Shown here piece by piece: positions 6,522-14,775 of a stretch of 30,307 nucleotides of DNA. The notes under the pieces are model-generated. The model had not been told where the DNA came from. It saw only the letters and a list, made by a program, of their open reading frames with translations, and did not search any database. The stretch is from UBA1402 sp964488495 (GTDB lineage: Bacteria; Bacteroidota; Bacteroidia; Bacteroidales; UBA1402). A program made the position numbers and the translations under genes. Position 1 is the stretch's first letter, and the number at the start of each line of letters is the position of its first letter. The stretch is from contig CAZAUQ010000028.1 in assembly GCA_964488495.1 (NCBI GenBank), positions 1 through 30,307 of the forward strand, written 5' to 3'.

Positions 6522-8831
6522 ATGAAGAACCTTTTACTGACCGCCCTGGCGCTCGGCATTTTTGTATCCTGTCAACAGGCAGGACAAGAGCCCATTGATC
6601 GTAAAGCCTTAGTAGACAGAAACAAAGTACAGGTGACTGCCTTCGATTCCCTGGCCTCTCTCTCGCTGGGCAACGGGAATTTTGCCTTTACGGTAGATGT
6701 CACCGGCCTCCAGACTTTTCCCGAACGCTACAGCAAAGGGGTGCCCCTGGGCACTCAGTCGCATTGGGGCTGGCATAGTTTCCCCAATACCCGAAACTTT
6801 CGTTTCGAAGAAACGCTCAAAGCCTACGACTTTAGAGGCAAAGAAGAATGGTACGCTGTGCAGTTCAACGAAAAAGGCCGTCAACAGGATGCCGCCAATT
6901 ATTTCAGGATCAACCCCCATCGCCTGCACCTGGGCGTGGTAGGCCTGGAACTGCGCAATCCCGGTGGAGAGCTTATGCAGCCCGAAGATTTGAGCGAAAT
7001 CAATCAGGAACTCGATCTGTGGAACGGCAGTGTAAATTCTTTGTTCAAAGCCGGCGAATTCGGCGTGGCCACTCAATCTTTTTGTCATCCGAAGCTGGAT
7101 ATGATGGCTTCTTCCATAGAGTCGTCTATGTTCCTCAGCGGCAACCTCCGGTTGAGGCTGGCATTTCCCTACGCCAGCGGCAATCACAGCGACGATGCCT
7201 GCGACTGGAGCAGTCCCGGCAAGCATAGCACCAAAGTCTTGCTGCAACGCCCCGGGGCCGTATTGCTGGAACGTTGCCTGGATGCCGACAGCTATTATGT
7301 CTTGCTTTGCTGGGAGGAGAAGGCCGAATTTGTCACCGGCCCGCGGGCGCATCATTTTTACCTGCAACCCGCCGGCGACAAGCTGAGTTTTACCTGCCTC
7401 TTTCTCAACAACAATCCTTTGCTCAATTCCTCTGCCCTGGGGCAGCAGATTGCTCAAAAGTTGCAGATTGATGGTGTAGAACTTAATGCAGAAACATCAG
7501 CGGAGGCATTGGCAGCACCGCCGTCTGAAAAGGCGAAGGCTGCTGCAACAGCAGAAAAGGCCGAAACGGCGACCACAGAATTTGCAATCGGGGGAATCCC
7601 TGCCTGTTTTGACTTTCAAAGAGTCGCCCAAAGAGCCTCAGACTATTGGAATCAGTTTTGGCTCAGCGGTGGAGCCGTCGATTTCTCTGATTGCACCGAT
7701 CCCCGGGCTGCTGAATTGGAGCGCCGGGTGGTGCTGTCACAGTATTTGATGGCCATTCAATGTGCCGGTGTCTTTCCGCCTCAGGAAAGCGGCCTTACCT
7801 ACAATACCTGGTACGGAAAATTCCACCTGGAAATGCATTGGTGGCACGGGGTGCATTTTGCCCTTTGGGGACGGCCCGAATTGCTGGAACGCAGCATGGG
7901 CTGGTATAAGACAGCGGCCAAAAATGCCGCGAATATAGCTCAACGCCAGGGTTTCAAAGGCCTGCGCTGGATGAAAATGACCGATCCTTCGGCCACGGAG
8001 GCCCCTTCGAAGGTGGGTTCCTTTTTGATCTGGCAACAACCGCACATTATATATATGGCCGAATTACTGTTCCGTCATCAAAAGGACAGCTCGGTTCTGA
8101 TCAAATACAGCGACCTGGTGTTCAAAACAGCCGAATTTATGGCAGACTTTGCCGATTACGACGGCCTGGAAGACCGCTATATTCTGCAGGGAGCCATTCC
8201 GGCTCAGGAAACCCTCAGGGCTTCGGAAACCATCAATTCTCCCTTTGAGCTGGCTTATTGGCATTACGCCCTGAGTGTGGCTCAGCAATGGCGTTTGCGC
8301 CTGGGATTACCAAAAAACATGGACTGGGAGATTGTGCTGGACAAGCTTTCGCCCCTGGCGCACGAAAACGGCTTGTATCTGGCTGCCGAAACTGCTCCGG
8401 ATACTTACATCGATACTCGTTACACCTCCGATCATATGGCCGTGTTGGCGGCTATGGGCGTTATGCCCGAATCCAGGCTGGTGCGCAAGGATATTATGAT
8501 AAATACTTTCAACTGGATCTGGGACAACTGGAACTGGGGCAAAACCTGGGGCTGGGATTATCCCATGACCGCCATGAGTGCCGCCCGCATCGGCCTGCCC
8601 GACAAGGCTGTGGATGCTTTGCTCATGGACAGGCGCACCAATACTTATCTGATCAACGGACACAATTACCAGGACGGCCGCCTGAGGGTGTATTTGCCCG
8701 GCAACGGAGGCTTGCTCACGGCTGTGGCCATGATGTGTGCCGGCTGGGAGGGCAGCGAGGGCAGGAATCCCGGTTTTCCCGACAACGGCCAATGGAAAGT
8801 GAAATGGGAAGGCCTGGAAGTGATGCCTTAA
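6522..8831 (+). CDS. Six-hairpin glycosidase-like lipoprotein (GH65/GH95-like)
   Basis: A 769-residue lipoprotein (signal peptide to Cys17, FVSC). Residues about 38-320 look like the N-terminal beta-sandwich of GH65/GH95-type enzymes (SLGNGNFAFTVDVTG at 48-62, HWGWHSFPNT). Residues 365-769 resemble an (alpha/alpha)6 barrel, with TWYGKFHLEMHWWHG (429-443), GAIPAQETLRASE (557-569) and FNWIWDNWNWGKTWGWDYP. Glu437 and Glu563 are candidate catalytic acids. I do not recognise a family with a known substrate. Between the two parts, residues 323-352 are a low-complexity Ala/Glu/Lys/Thr stretch encoded by imperfect GAAAAGGC repeats, unlike the flanks. The gene lies between GH28 and cls on the same strand, and context suggests an exo-glycosidase acting on pectin side chains or released oligosaccharides. 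That role is inference. Confidence 0.7.
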   Translation: MKNLLLTALALGIFVSCQQAGQEPIDRKALVDRNKVQVTAFDSLASLSLGNGNFAFTVDVTGLQTFPERYSKGVPLGTQSHWGWHSFPNTRNFRFEETLKAYDFRGKEEWYAVQFNEKGRQQDAANYFRINPHRLHLGVVGLELRNPGGELMQPEDLSEINQELDLWNGSVNSLFKAGEFGVATQSFCHPKLDMMASSIESSMFLSGNLRLRLAFPYASGNHSDDACDWSSPGKHSTKVLLQRPGAVLLERCLDADSYYVLLCWEEKAEFVTGPRAHHFYLQPAGDKLSFTCLFLNNNPLLNSSALGQQIAQKLQIDGVELNAETSAEALAAPPSEKAKAAATAEKAETATTEFAIGGIPACFDFQRVAQRASDYWNQFWLSGGAVDFSDCTDPRAAELERRVVLSQYLMAIQCAGVFPPQESGLTYNTWYGKFHLEMHWWHGVHFALWGRPELLERSMGWYKTAAKNAANIAQRQGFKGLRWMKMTDPSATEAPSKVGSFLIWQQPHIIYMAELLFRHQKDSSVLIKYSDLVFKTAEFMADFADYDGLEDRYILQGAIPAQETLRASETINSPFELAYWHYALSVAQQWRLRLGLPKNMDWEIVLDKLSPLAHENGLYLAAETAPDTYIDTRYTSDHMAVLAAMGVMPESRLVRKDIMINTFNWIWDNWNWGKTWGWDYPMTAMSAARIGLPDKAVDALLMDRRTNTYLINGHNYQDGRLRVYLPGNGGLLTAVAMMCAGWEGSEGRNPGFPDNGQWKVKWEGLEVMP

Positions 8832-8881
8832 TTGTTGGAACAATAGTATCAGGCGACTTATTTTTTAAATAGCTTTTTGTT

Positions 8882-10300
8882 GTGAGCGAAATCATTCAGC
8901 AGCTTGTATATTCTCTGGTGGCTCTTACGGTGCTGGGGGTGATACTGGTGATTATTTCCGAAAACCGCAATCCGCTCAAGACTGTGGCCTGGATTCTGAT
9001 GTTGGTTTTTCTGCCCCTGCTGGGACTGATTGCCTATTTCTTTATAGGACAGGATTTTACCAAGAAGTACGCTTACAAAAGAAGAAAATACAGAGGCAAA
9101 GACCAGGCCTTTTTGATCAAAAGCAGGGTATTGGATGAACAAGAGTATCCCCGGGCTTTTGTCAATCCCGTCAAATTGCTCAAAAACATTCAGGATGCTC
9201 CTTTGATGGGAGGCAACGATCTGATGTTTTTTAGCCTTGCGGCCGATAAATACCGACAAATGTTGGCCGACATGGAAGAAGCCAGACTTTTTATTCACCT
9301 GGAATATTACGCCCTCGAAAACGGCCTCTGGGGTGATGTTCTGAAGGATCTGCTTATACGCAAATCAGGCAGTGGGGTAGAGGTCAGAATCATTTACGAC
9401 GACTGGGGTTGTTGGAGAACCAAAAAAGCTTACTTCAAAGAACTGGAAGACAATGGAGTACAGATACGTGCTTTTTCAAAAGTCCGTATACTGCCTTTGA
9501 CGGCGCGGCTCAATTACCGTGATCACCGAAAATTGATCGTTATAGACGGCATGATCGGCTACATAGGTGGAATGAACATCAGCGACCGCTATGTGAACGG
9601 GTTTCGCTGGGGTCGCTGGGCCGATTCTCATTGCCGGATAGCCGGTCCGGGGGTCTTGCAGTTGCAGTCGGTTTTTTTGTCCAACTGGCAGCGTTTGTCA
9701 GGCGAAGCTCTTTGGGAAGATGATTATTTTCCTTCGCCGGCTTCCTGCGGAAACAACGCTTTGCAGGTGGTAAGCAGCGGGCCGGGCAGTCTGGAACCCG
9801 AGATTTTGCATGCTTTGATCCAGGCTTTTTACAGTGCCGAAAAATCTATTTATGTGCAGACTCCCTATTTTATTCCCCCGGAATCTTTGGCTGACGCTTT
9901 GCAGGCAGCGGCCATCAGGGGCCTGGATGTACGCCTGATGATTTCCAAACGCTCCGATCTGCCTCTGGTGCAAATGGCATCGCGTTCCTACATCCGCGAA
10001 ATGCTGGAGCAGGGGGTAAAGGTCTATTATTATACCCAGGGCTTTTTGCATTCCAAGATGATGGTGATCGACGGAGCTTTGACCATAATGGGTTCTGCTA
10101 ATACCGATATCCGCAGTTTCGAAGACAATCTCGAAGTGGAAGCCTTTATATACGGAGAAGCCGCCGCCGCCAGAGCTCAGGAAATTTTTCTTGATTATCA
10201 GCGGGATTGTGAAAGAATAAGCCTGGAACGATGGAAAAAACGTTCCAGGCTTAAACGGTTTGCGGAGTCTTTGATGCGATTGTTTGCCCCTTTACTTTAG
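8882..10300 (+). CDS. cls: Cardiolipin synthase (phospholipase D family)
   Basis: A 472-residue inner-membrane enzyme that joins two phosphatidylglycerols into cardiolipin. Two N-terminal membrane helices (about 8-26 and 34-54) form the PLDc_N region. Two HKD motifs follow: His215-Lys217-Asp222 (DHRKLIVIDG) and His390-Lys392-Asp397 (LHSKMMVIDG). Length and order match bacterial Cls. The start is GTG at 8882: an in-frame TAG at 8870-8872 excludes anything longer, and there is no nearer ATG. It follows the glycosidase by 50 bases without a visible promoter, so it may be read from the pectin transcript, though its function is unrelated. The last codons contain a perfect 13-bp inverted repeat (10218-10253). 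It converges with the PL11 gene, 13 bases away. Confidence 0.95.
   Translation: MSEIIQQLVYSLVALTVLGVILVIISENRNPLKTVAWILMLVFLPLLGLIAYFFIGQDFTKKYAYKRRKYRGKDQAFLIKSRVLDEQEYPRAFVNPVKLLKNIQDAPLMGGNDLMFFSLAADKYRQMLADMEEARLFIHLEYYALENGLWGDVLKDLLIRKSGSGVEVRIIYDDWGCWRTKKAYFKELEDNGVQIRAFSKVRILPLTARLNYRDHRKLIVIDGMIGYIGGMNISDRYVNGFRWGRWADSHCRIAGPGVLQLQSVFLSNWQRLSGEALWEDDYFPSPASCGNNALQVVSSGPGSLEPEILHALIQAFYSAEKSIYVQTPYFIPPESLADALQAAAIRGLDVRLMISKRSDLPLVQMASRSYIREMLEQGVKVYYYTQGFLHSKMMVIDGALTIMGSANTDIRSFEDNLEVEAFIYGEAAAARAQEIFLDYQRDCERISLERWKKRSRLKRFAESLMRLFAPLL
10218..10253. other. 13-bp perfect inverted repeat inside the 3' end of cls
   Basis: TAAGCCTGGAACG (10218-10230) and its exact complement (10241-10253) flank a 10-base loop, ATGGAAAAAA. 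It is in frame within cls, about 45 bases before the stop. On the minus strand the hairpin is followed by TTCTTTC, so it could help end the PL11 transcript; on the plus strand no T-run follows. Confidence 0.6.
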
Positions 10301-10308
10301 AATTTAAA

Positions 10309-10322
10309 CAGCCTCAAGGCTG
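10309..10322 (-). terminator. Short hairpin between convergent cls and PL11 genes
   Basis: CAGCCT-CA-AGGCTG is a 6-bp inverted repeat spanning the PL11 stop. Read on the minus strand it is followed by TTTAAATT. The stem is short, so this is at best a weak terminator. Confidence 0.3.
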
Positions 10323-13300
10323 GTAATGCTTGACAATCCGGCTGTTTCTGCCGCTTTGGAGCTTGATCAGGTAAATGCCTTTGGACAGATTCAGCTCTCT
10401 GATATTCTTTTCCCATTCCGTAGCTTTGCTCTCCAAGCTGGCGACAGTAAGACCGTTGATGCTGACAACCTGCACAGCCAGAACTTCGTCCCAGCTCTTG
10501 AGTTGAAGGCCATTGGCATCGGTAACGCTGATTTTGCCGCTGCTGCTGAACAACTGGCTGGTGTCCCAGGCCAGATTGGCCGGCAAGTCCGGCAGTTCCA
10601 GTTCTGGAAGGCTGCTGCTGAAGGTCTTGCAGGACCAGAGTTCAAAGCTGTCGCCCAGCGAAGGCGTGTAACCCTCTTTGAGCAAGATGCGCAGCGTCCC
10701 TTTAAGAGTCATCAGGTTTACACCTTGTATGCTCGAATGGGATGTGGCTGAGTTGAGCCGGAATTCCAACACTCCCCCCGTATTTTGATAGATGGATCCG
10801 TCCAATGTCAGTTCGCCCAGATAATAGGCTCCCGGCACAAAACGACCCCCGGAGTAGATGTATACGATGTTGTTGTCCATAAAACCCCTGCCGGTGAGTG
10901 TGCCTCCGTTGTTGATGTTCAGGCGGCCGGTTCCCGTGGCACTGATGCTGGCGCCGGAGTTGTTTACCCTGAGTATGCCTCCGTTGATGTTGGTGTCTCC
11001 GCTGTAGTTGTTGGCTCCGGAAAGGATCAGGGTGCCTGTGCCCACCTTGGTCAATGCAGAGGTGATAGTGCCGCCGAAGGTGTTGGTGCTGTTCAGGTAA
11101 CCTATTTCCCAGGCATTGGAGCCGCCCAGGGTACCGCTGCCGCTCACGGCTCCCAGTTTGAAGCTTCCGCTTTGGCTGGTGACGGTGGTGCCGGCGATTA
11201 CCTCCAGAGTGGCCTTGGGTAAGCCGTAGGTGTTTTTGAAATCAAAAGAAGGATCGTAACTGGAATTGGATTTACTGGTAGCCTTGACCAGACCCTCGAA
11301 AGCGGACCAATTGCCACAGAGATAATTCCTGACATAGGGGGCACTCAGGGTCAGGCTGCCGCTGCCCTGCAGGGAGCCGTGGTATTCGCAACGTCCGTCC
11401 AGATAGATGGTGGCCGATTTACCTTCTGGAACGACTATGTTCCAGTCGGCTCTGCTGTAGGAACTGTTGTTGTCCAGGCAGATCACTACACCGCCTTTCA
11501 AAACCAGGGTGTCGCCAAAATAGCCGTTTACCAGATTGGGCTCTTCCAGCACCTTGAGTGTACCGCTTTCCAGAATTGTCTTTTTATGTTTGTTGACGGC
11601 TGTCACTTCGAGGATGCCATTGCCTTGTTTAATCAAAGTACCGCCGGAAATGACCCCTTTCATGGTCAGGGTGTTGGTAATATCCAGACATCCACCGTTT
11701 TCGCCCAGATACAGAGGGCTTTCCATATTCATGCTGCTGCTGGTTTTTAATACCGCAGCGTTTTGAATGCTCAGGTTGTCTGCCAGCGTGCTTAGGGCGC
11801 CCAGCGATCCGGCTCCCTGCGAAGTAGCCAGTGAGCTGACTTCGACTATTCCCCCTTTTATAAGGGTTTTACCGGTATAGGGATTGGTATTGAGCAGGCT
11901 GAGTTTGCCCTGGCCTTCTTTGACCAGCGAGGCGCTGCCGCCTATGCCTCCCTGTCCTGTGAACACATAATTCAAATCGCTTTGTATCTTTAGCTCTGAG
12001 GGTATGACTTCTTCGCTGATATTCACGACTCTGGAGCTGGAACTTGCATCAAAGATCACGGTGTCGTTGGTGACGAATTCTACCGTATCCTGGCCGATGA
12101 GGAAGTTCCTGACATCGTTCAGGTTCCAGATGCCGTCGTATTTGCCATGCCAGAGTATGCTCTGTGAAAGTCGTTGTTCGTCAATATGCAAAAACAGGCT
12201 GTCGTTTTGGTACAGCAGCGAGCAGGCAATACCGGGCAGGCCTTCTATTGTAATTTTACTCAGTACGGCCGAGAGTGTGCCCTTCAATCCGGCAAGCAGG
12301 TAATCGCCTGCAAGGGGTTTGTAATCCTGTGTGGGTTTAATGAAACGGAATACAGCTCCCTCGCTCATTTCCATGTTTTCTTCGATAAGCAGGGTGTCGC
12401 AGGCGAAATTTTCTTCGGAAAGATTGAATTCCACCACGGCTCCCGGATCCATTTTGAGTGATTTCAGGCTGAGGGCGTTTTGTTGTTCGGGGCCTCCAGG
12501 GCGTAAAACAGCTCCGTATTCCATCGTCAGGCCTCCATTTAGGGAGTTATAGGCATTTAGTCCGGCAAAACGATGCAGCAACAGGGGGCTGGTTAAGCTG
12601 CCTTTTAATATGAGCAGGCCATCCCAGATTTCGGTGTTTCCGCTGTAAGAATGCGCTTCTTCGATGGTTAGGCTGCCGCTTCCCTGTTTATGCAAAGTCA
12701 TGGGGCCTTGCAATTGGCCGGCTCCGTAGAGCCGGAAATCTCCCGGAGAATTCATCCGCAGGGAAGCCGGGCTGACCACTGTACCAAGCTCTACTTCGGC
12801 TCCTGAAGTTTTGGCCAGCAGGAGATCCTTTCCCTGATGACTGAGTACAATCTGGCTGTCAATTTCCGTTTTACCGTTGCTGATCCAGGCAGGGGGCGGA
12901 GCGGTAATGCCTTCGGCCAGGCCCAGAAAGAAACTGGTATGCGGAGGCTGGTTGTAGCCGCACATTTGCCAGCAAATGGCCTGTCGGTACTGGTAATCGT
13001 GCATCAGGGTATAGATGGGCCAGGGAGAAGGGCTGACGCTGGTATAAATGCGAAGAAAATTATTATCGGTACTGCGTAAAACCATTTCTTCGCGCCAGTC
13101 GCCAAACAGGTCTGCCTGCAGGCAGGGATTCCCCTTGGTGTAATTGTTGGTGGCTGTGCCGGTGGCAGTGAATATATTGCTGACACTGCCCTTGTTGTAT
13201 TTAAACACAGCCGGCGTTCCGTAACCGTAGCCTCCGGTGACATCATTGACGTTGGTGTAGTCAAAGCTCTCTCTCAGCAGGTCTCCGTCCCAGTAGATGG

Positions 13301-14726
13301 CAAAGTTCTGCGTGCCCCCGGAACTGCCAATCAATTCTCTGGTGGTGGCACTCCACATTTTTCCGTCTGCCCAGAGTTCTGCTCCGGGATAATCGTCAGT
13401 AACATTGGCTGCCATGCAACGACCGCAGTCTGAGCCCCGGACGTATTTGATAAAGGTTTCGGTTGTGGCGCCGTCGCGGAAGGCTGCCCCCCAATGGGGA
13501 GAAGCTTCCAGGCAGGCAAAAATTTCCAGCCCCTGGTGGTAGGGATCAAAATCGCTGACGTGCATGGCATCGCCGTGACCGTAGCCTGTGGAATACAGGC
13601 CGCGGCCGTTGTCGTCGACCGTCATCGATCCGTAGACGATTTCGTCCCGGCCATCGCCGTCGACATCGGCTATAGTGTAGTTGTGATTGCCCTGGTAAGC
13701 GTAGGCTGACCATAAACTGTTGTTGGTATCAAAGTCCGACAGCCAGCGTTTTTGCAATTTCTTGTCGACCACGTCGTAGGCCCGCATCACTATGCGGGTA
13801 TAGATACCTCTGGTGGTGAGTATGCTGGGATGACGTCCATCCAGATAGGGAGCACCAAAAAAGAATTTATTGGCGCGATGTCCGTAACCGTCGCCCCAGT
13901 CATTGACGTCGCCACGGGCAATGTAATCGACTTTGTCGAGCAATTCGCCCGTTTCTCCGTCGAAAAGACACAAGAATTCCGGACCCTCTTTCATAAACTG
14001 CATGTTGGCAGACTGATCGACGTAAGAACGGTAATTGGCTGTCGGGCTGCCTATAACATTGCCCTTGCCGTCTATGGTTCCGTCGGCGGCCCGCATGATG
14101 ACTTCGGCTTTGCCGTCTTCGTCCCAGTCGAAGGCAGCGATGTTGGTTTCAACGTGTCCGCTGCTCAACAGATTGGGACCGATGTTGATGGCCCAGAGCA
14201 GGGTTCCGTCCAGTTTATAAGCTTCAAAATAGCTGAAGGCGCTGTCGTTGGCTACCGAAAAGTCGCTGTTGATGCGCTTGACTATGATTTCGTACTGACC
14301 GTCTCCGTCCAGGTCGGCAGCGGTGGCGTCGTTCAATTCGTAAAGCGAACTGTAGTCGATGCCGTTCTTGGTAATCTTGCGCACCGGAATTTCCAGGTAT
14401 TGTTTATTCCAGACCAGGCAATTGGCAGGTTCCGGGCTTTCTACACCCTCTTTGACCAGGCTGATGGTATAACTCGAAGCACTACTGCCTCCCTGGTCGA
14501 GGAAATTCGAAACGCTCAGGGGTTCAGCGTTCAGTTTGACACCGTTTCGGTATATATTGTATTGTGTATTGTTCCATTCCTGACCCATAATACGCCAGGA
14601 AACAAATACGCCGTAGGGAACCTGAACTGCCACCAGACCCCGGTTGAGGTTTTCCATCAATCGCTGACTGAACGAAAACGACACAGCACTCAGACTAAGT
14701 AATATGAATAATAATAGTTTTTTCAC
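10314..14726 (-). CDS. PL11 rhamnogalacturonan lyase with beta-strand repeats and T9SS tail
   Basis: A 1470-residue secreted lyase that should cut the alternating rhamnose-galacturonate backbone of rhamnogalacturonan I by beta-elimination. A signal peptide covers 1-20. Residues about 21-610 are PL11 (YesW/YesX-type) from NLNRGLVAV to CWQMCGYNQPPHTSFFLG, with calcium-binding DxDxDG loops (ADLDGDGQ, DWDEDGKAE, ADVDGDGRDE). Residues about 670-1330 carry autotransporter-associated beta-strand repeats: units near 679-708, 937-962, 1036-1060 and 1227-1255 with the pattern GxGxLxLxxxNxYxGxTxIxxGxL. A linker block ILWHGKYDGIWN is typical of such proteins. The last 55 residues (1416-1470; VVSINGLTV, then LSKGIYLIKL) fit a type A T9SS sorting domain, so export to the cell surface is likely. 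GH105 lies 47 bases upstream on the same strand, with a hairpin between them. Confidence 0.92.
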   Translation of the reverse strand: MKKLLLFILLSLSAVSFSFSQRLMENLNRGLVAVQVPYGVFVSWRIMGQEWNNTQYNIYRNGVKLNAEPLSVSNFLDQGGSSASSYTISLVKEGVESPEPANCLVWNKQYLEIPVRKITKNGIDYSSLYELNDATAADLDGDGQYEIIVKRINSDFSVANDSAFSYFEAYKLDGTLLWAINIGPNLLSSGHVETNIAAFDWDEDGKAEVIMRAADGTIDGKGNVIGSPTANYRSYVDQSANMQFMKEGPEFLCLFDGETGELLDKVDYIARGDVNDWGDGYGHRANKFFFGAPYLDGRHPSILTTRGIYTRIVMRAYDVVDKKLQKRWLSDFDTNNSLWSAYAYQGNHNYTIADVDGDGRDEIVYGSMTVDDNGRGLYSTGYGHGDAMHVSDFDPYHQGLEIFACLEASPHWGAAFRDGATTETFIKYVRGSDCGRCMAANVTDDYPGAELWADGKMWSATTRELIGSSGGTQNFAIYWDGDLLRESFDYTNVNDVTGGYGYGTPAVFKYNKGSVSNIFTATGTATNNYTKGNPCLQADLFGDWREEMVLRSTDNNFLRIYTSVSPSPWPIYTLMHDYQYRQAICWQMCGYNQPPHTSFFLGLAEGITAPPPAWISNGKTEIDSQIVLSHQGKDLLLAKTSGAEVELGTVVSPASLRMNSPGDFRLYGAGQLQGPMTLHKQGSGSLTIEEAHSYSGNTEIWDGLLILKGSLTSPLLLHRFAGLNAYNSLNGGLTMEYGAVLRPGGPEQQNALSLKSLKMDPGAVVEFNLSEENFACDTLLIEENMEMSEGAVFRFIKPTQDYKPLAGDYLLAGLKGTLSAVLSKITIEGLPGIACSLLYQNDSLFLHIDEQRLSQSILWHGKYDGIWNLNDVRNFLIGQDTVEFVTNDTVIFDASSSSRVVNISEEVIPSELKIQSDLNYVFTGQGGIGGSASLVKEGQGKLSLLNTNPYTGKTLIKGGIVEVSSLATSQGAGSLGALSTLADNLSIQNAAVLKTSSSMNMESPLYLGENGGCLDITNTLTMKGVISGGTLIKQGNGILEVTAVNKHKKTILESGTLKVLEEPNLVNGYFGDTLVLKGGVVICLDNNSSYSRADWNIVVPEGKSATIYLDGRCEYHGSLQGSGSLTLSAPYVRNYLCGNWSAFEGLVKATSKSNSSYDPSFDFKNTYGLPKATLEVIAGTTVTSQSGSFKLGAVSGSGTLGGSNAWEIGYLNSTNTFGGTITSALTKVGTGTLILSGANNYSGDTNINGGILRVNNSGASISATGTGRLNINNGGTLTGRGFMDNNIVYIYSGGRFVPGAYYLGELTLDGSIYQNTGGVLEFRLNSATSHSSIQGVNLMTLKGTLRILLKEGYTPSLGDSFELWSCKTFSSSLPELELPDLPANLAWDTSQLFSSSGKISVTDANGLQLKSWDEVLAVQVVSINGLTVASLESKATEWEKNIRELNLSKGIYLIKLQSGRNSRIVKHYQP

Positions 14727-14755
14727 TAATAATGTTTTTTTGCAATAAGCTATTA

Positions 14756-14775
14756 AAAGCCTGTTGGAGGGCTTT
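14756..14775 (-). terminator. Hairpin between GH105 and PL11
   Basis: AAAGCC (14756-14761) and GGCTTT (14770-14775) enclose an 8-base loop and overlap the GH105 stop codon. On the minus strand the stem is followed by TTTTAATAG. It may be a weak terminator or an attenuator or processing site that sets PL11 levels relative to GH105. Confidence 0.35.

Noticed and set aside
13752..14702. Plus-strand open frame (316 codons) opposite PL11
   Set aside because: Antisense to the PL11 catalytic domain; the valine-rich translation is what reversed Asp and Asn codons give.
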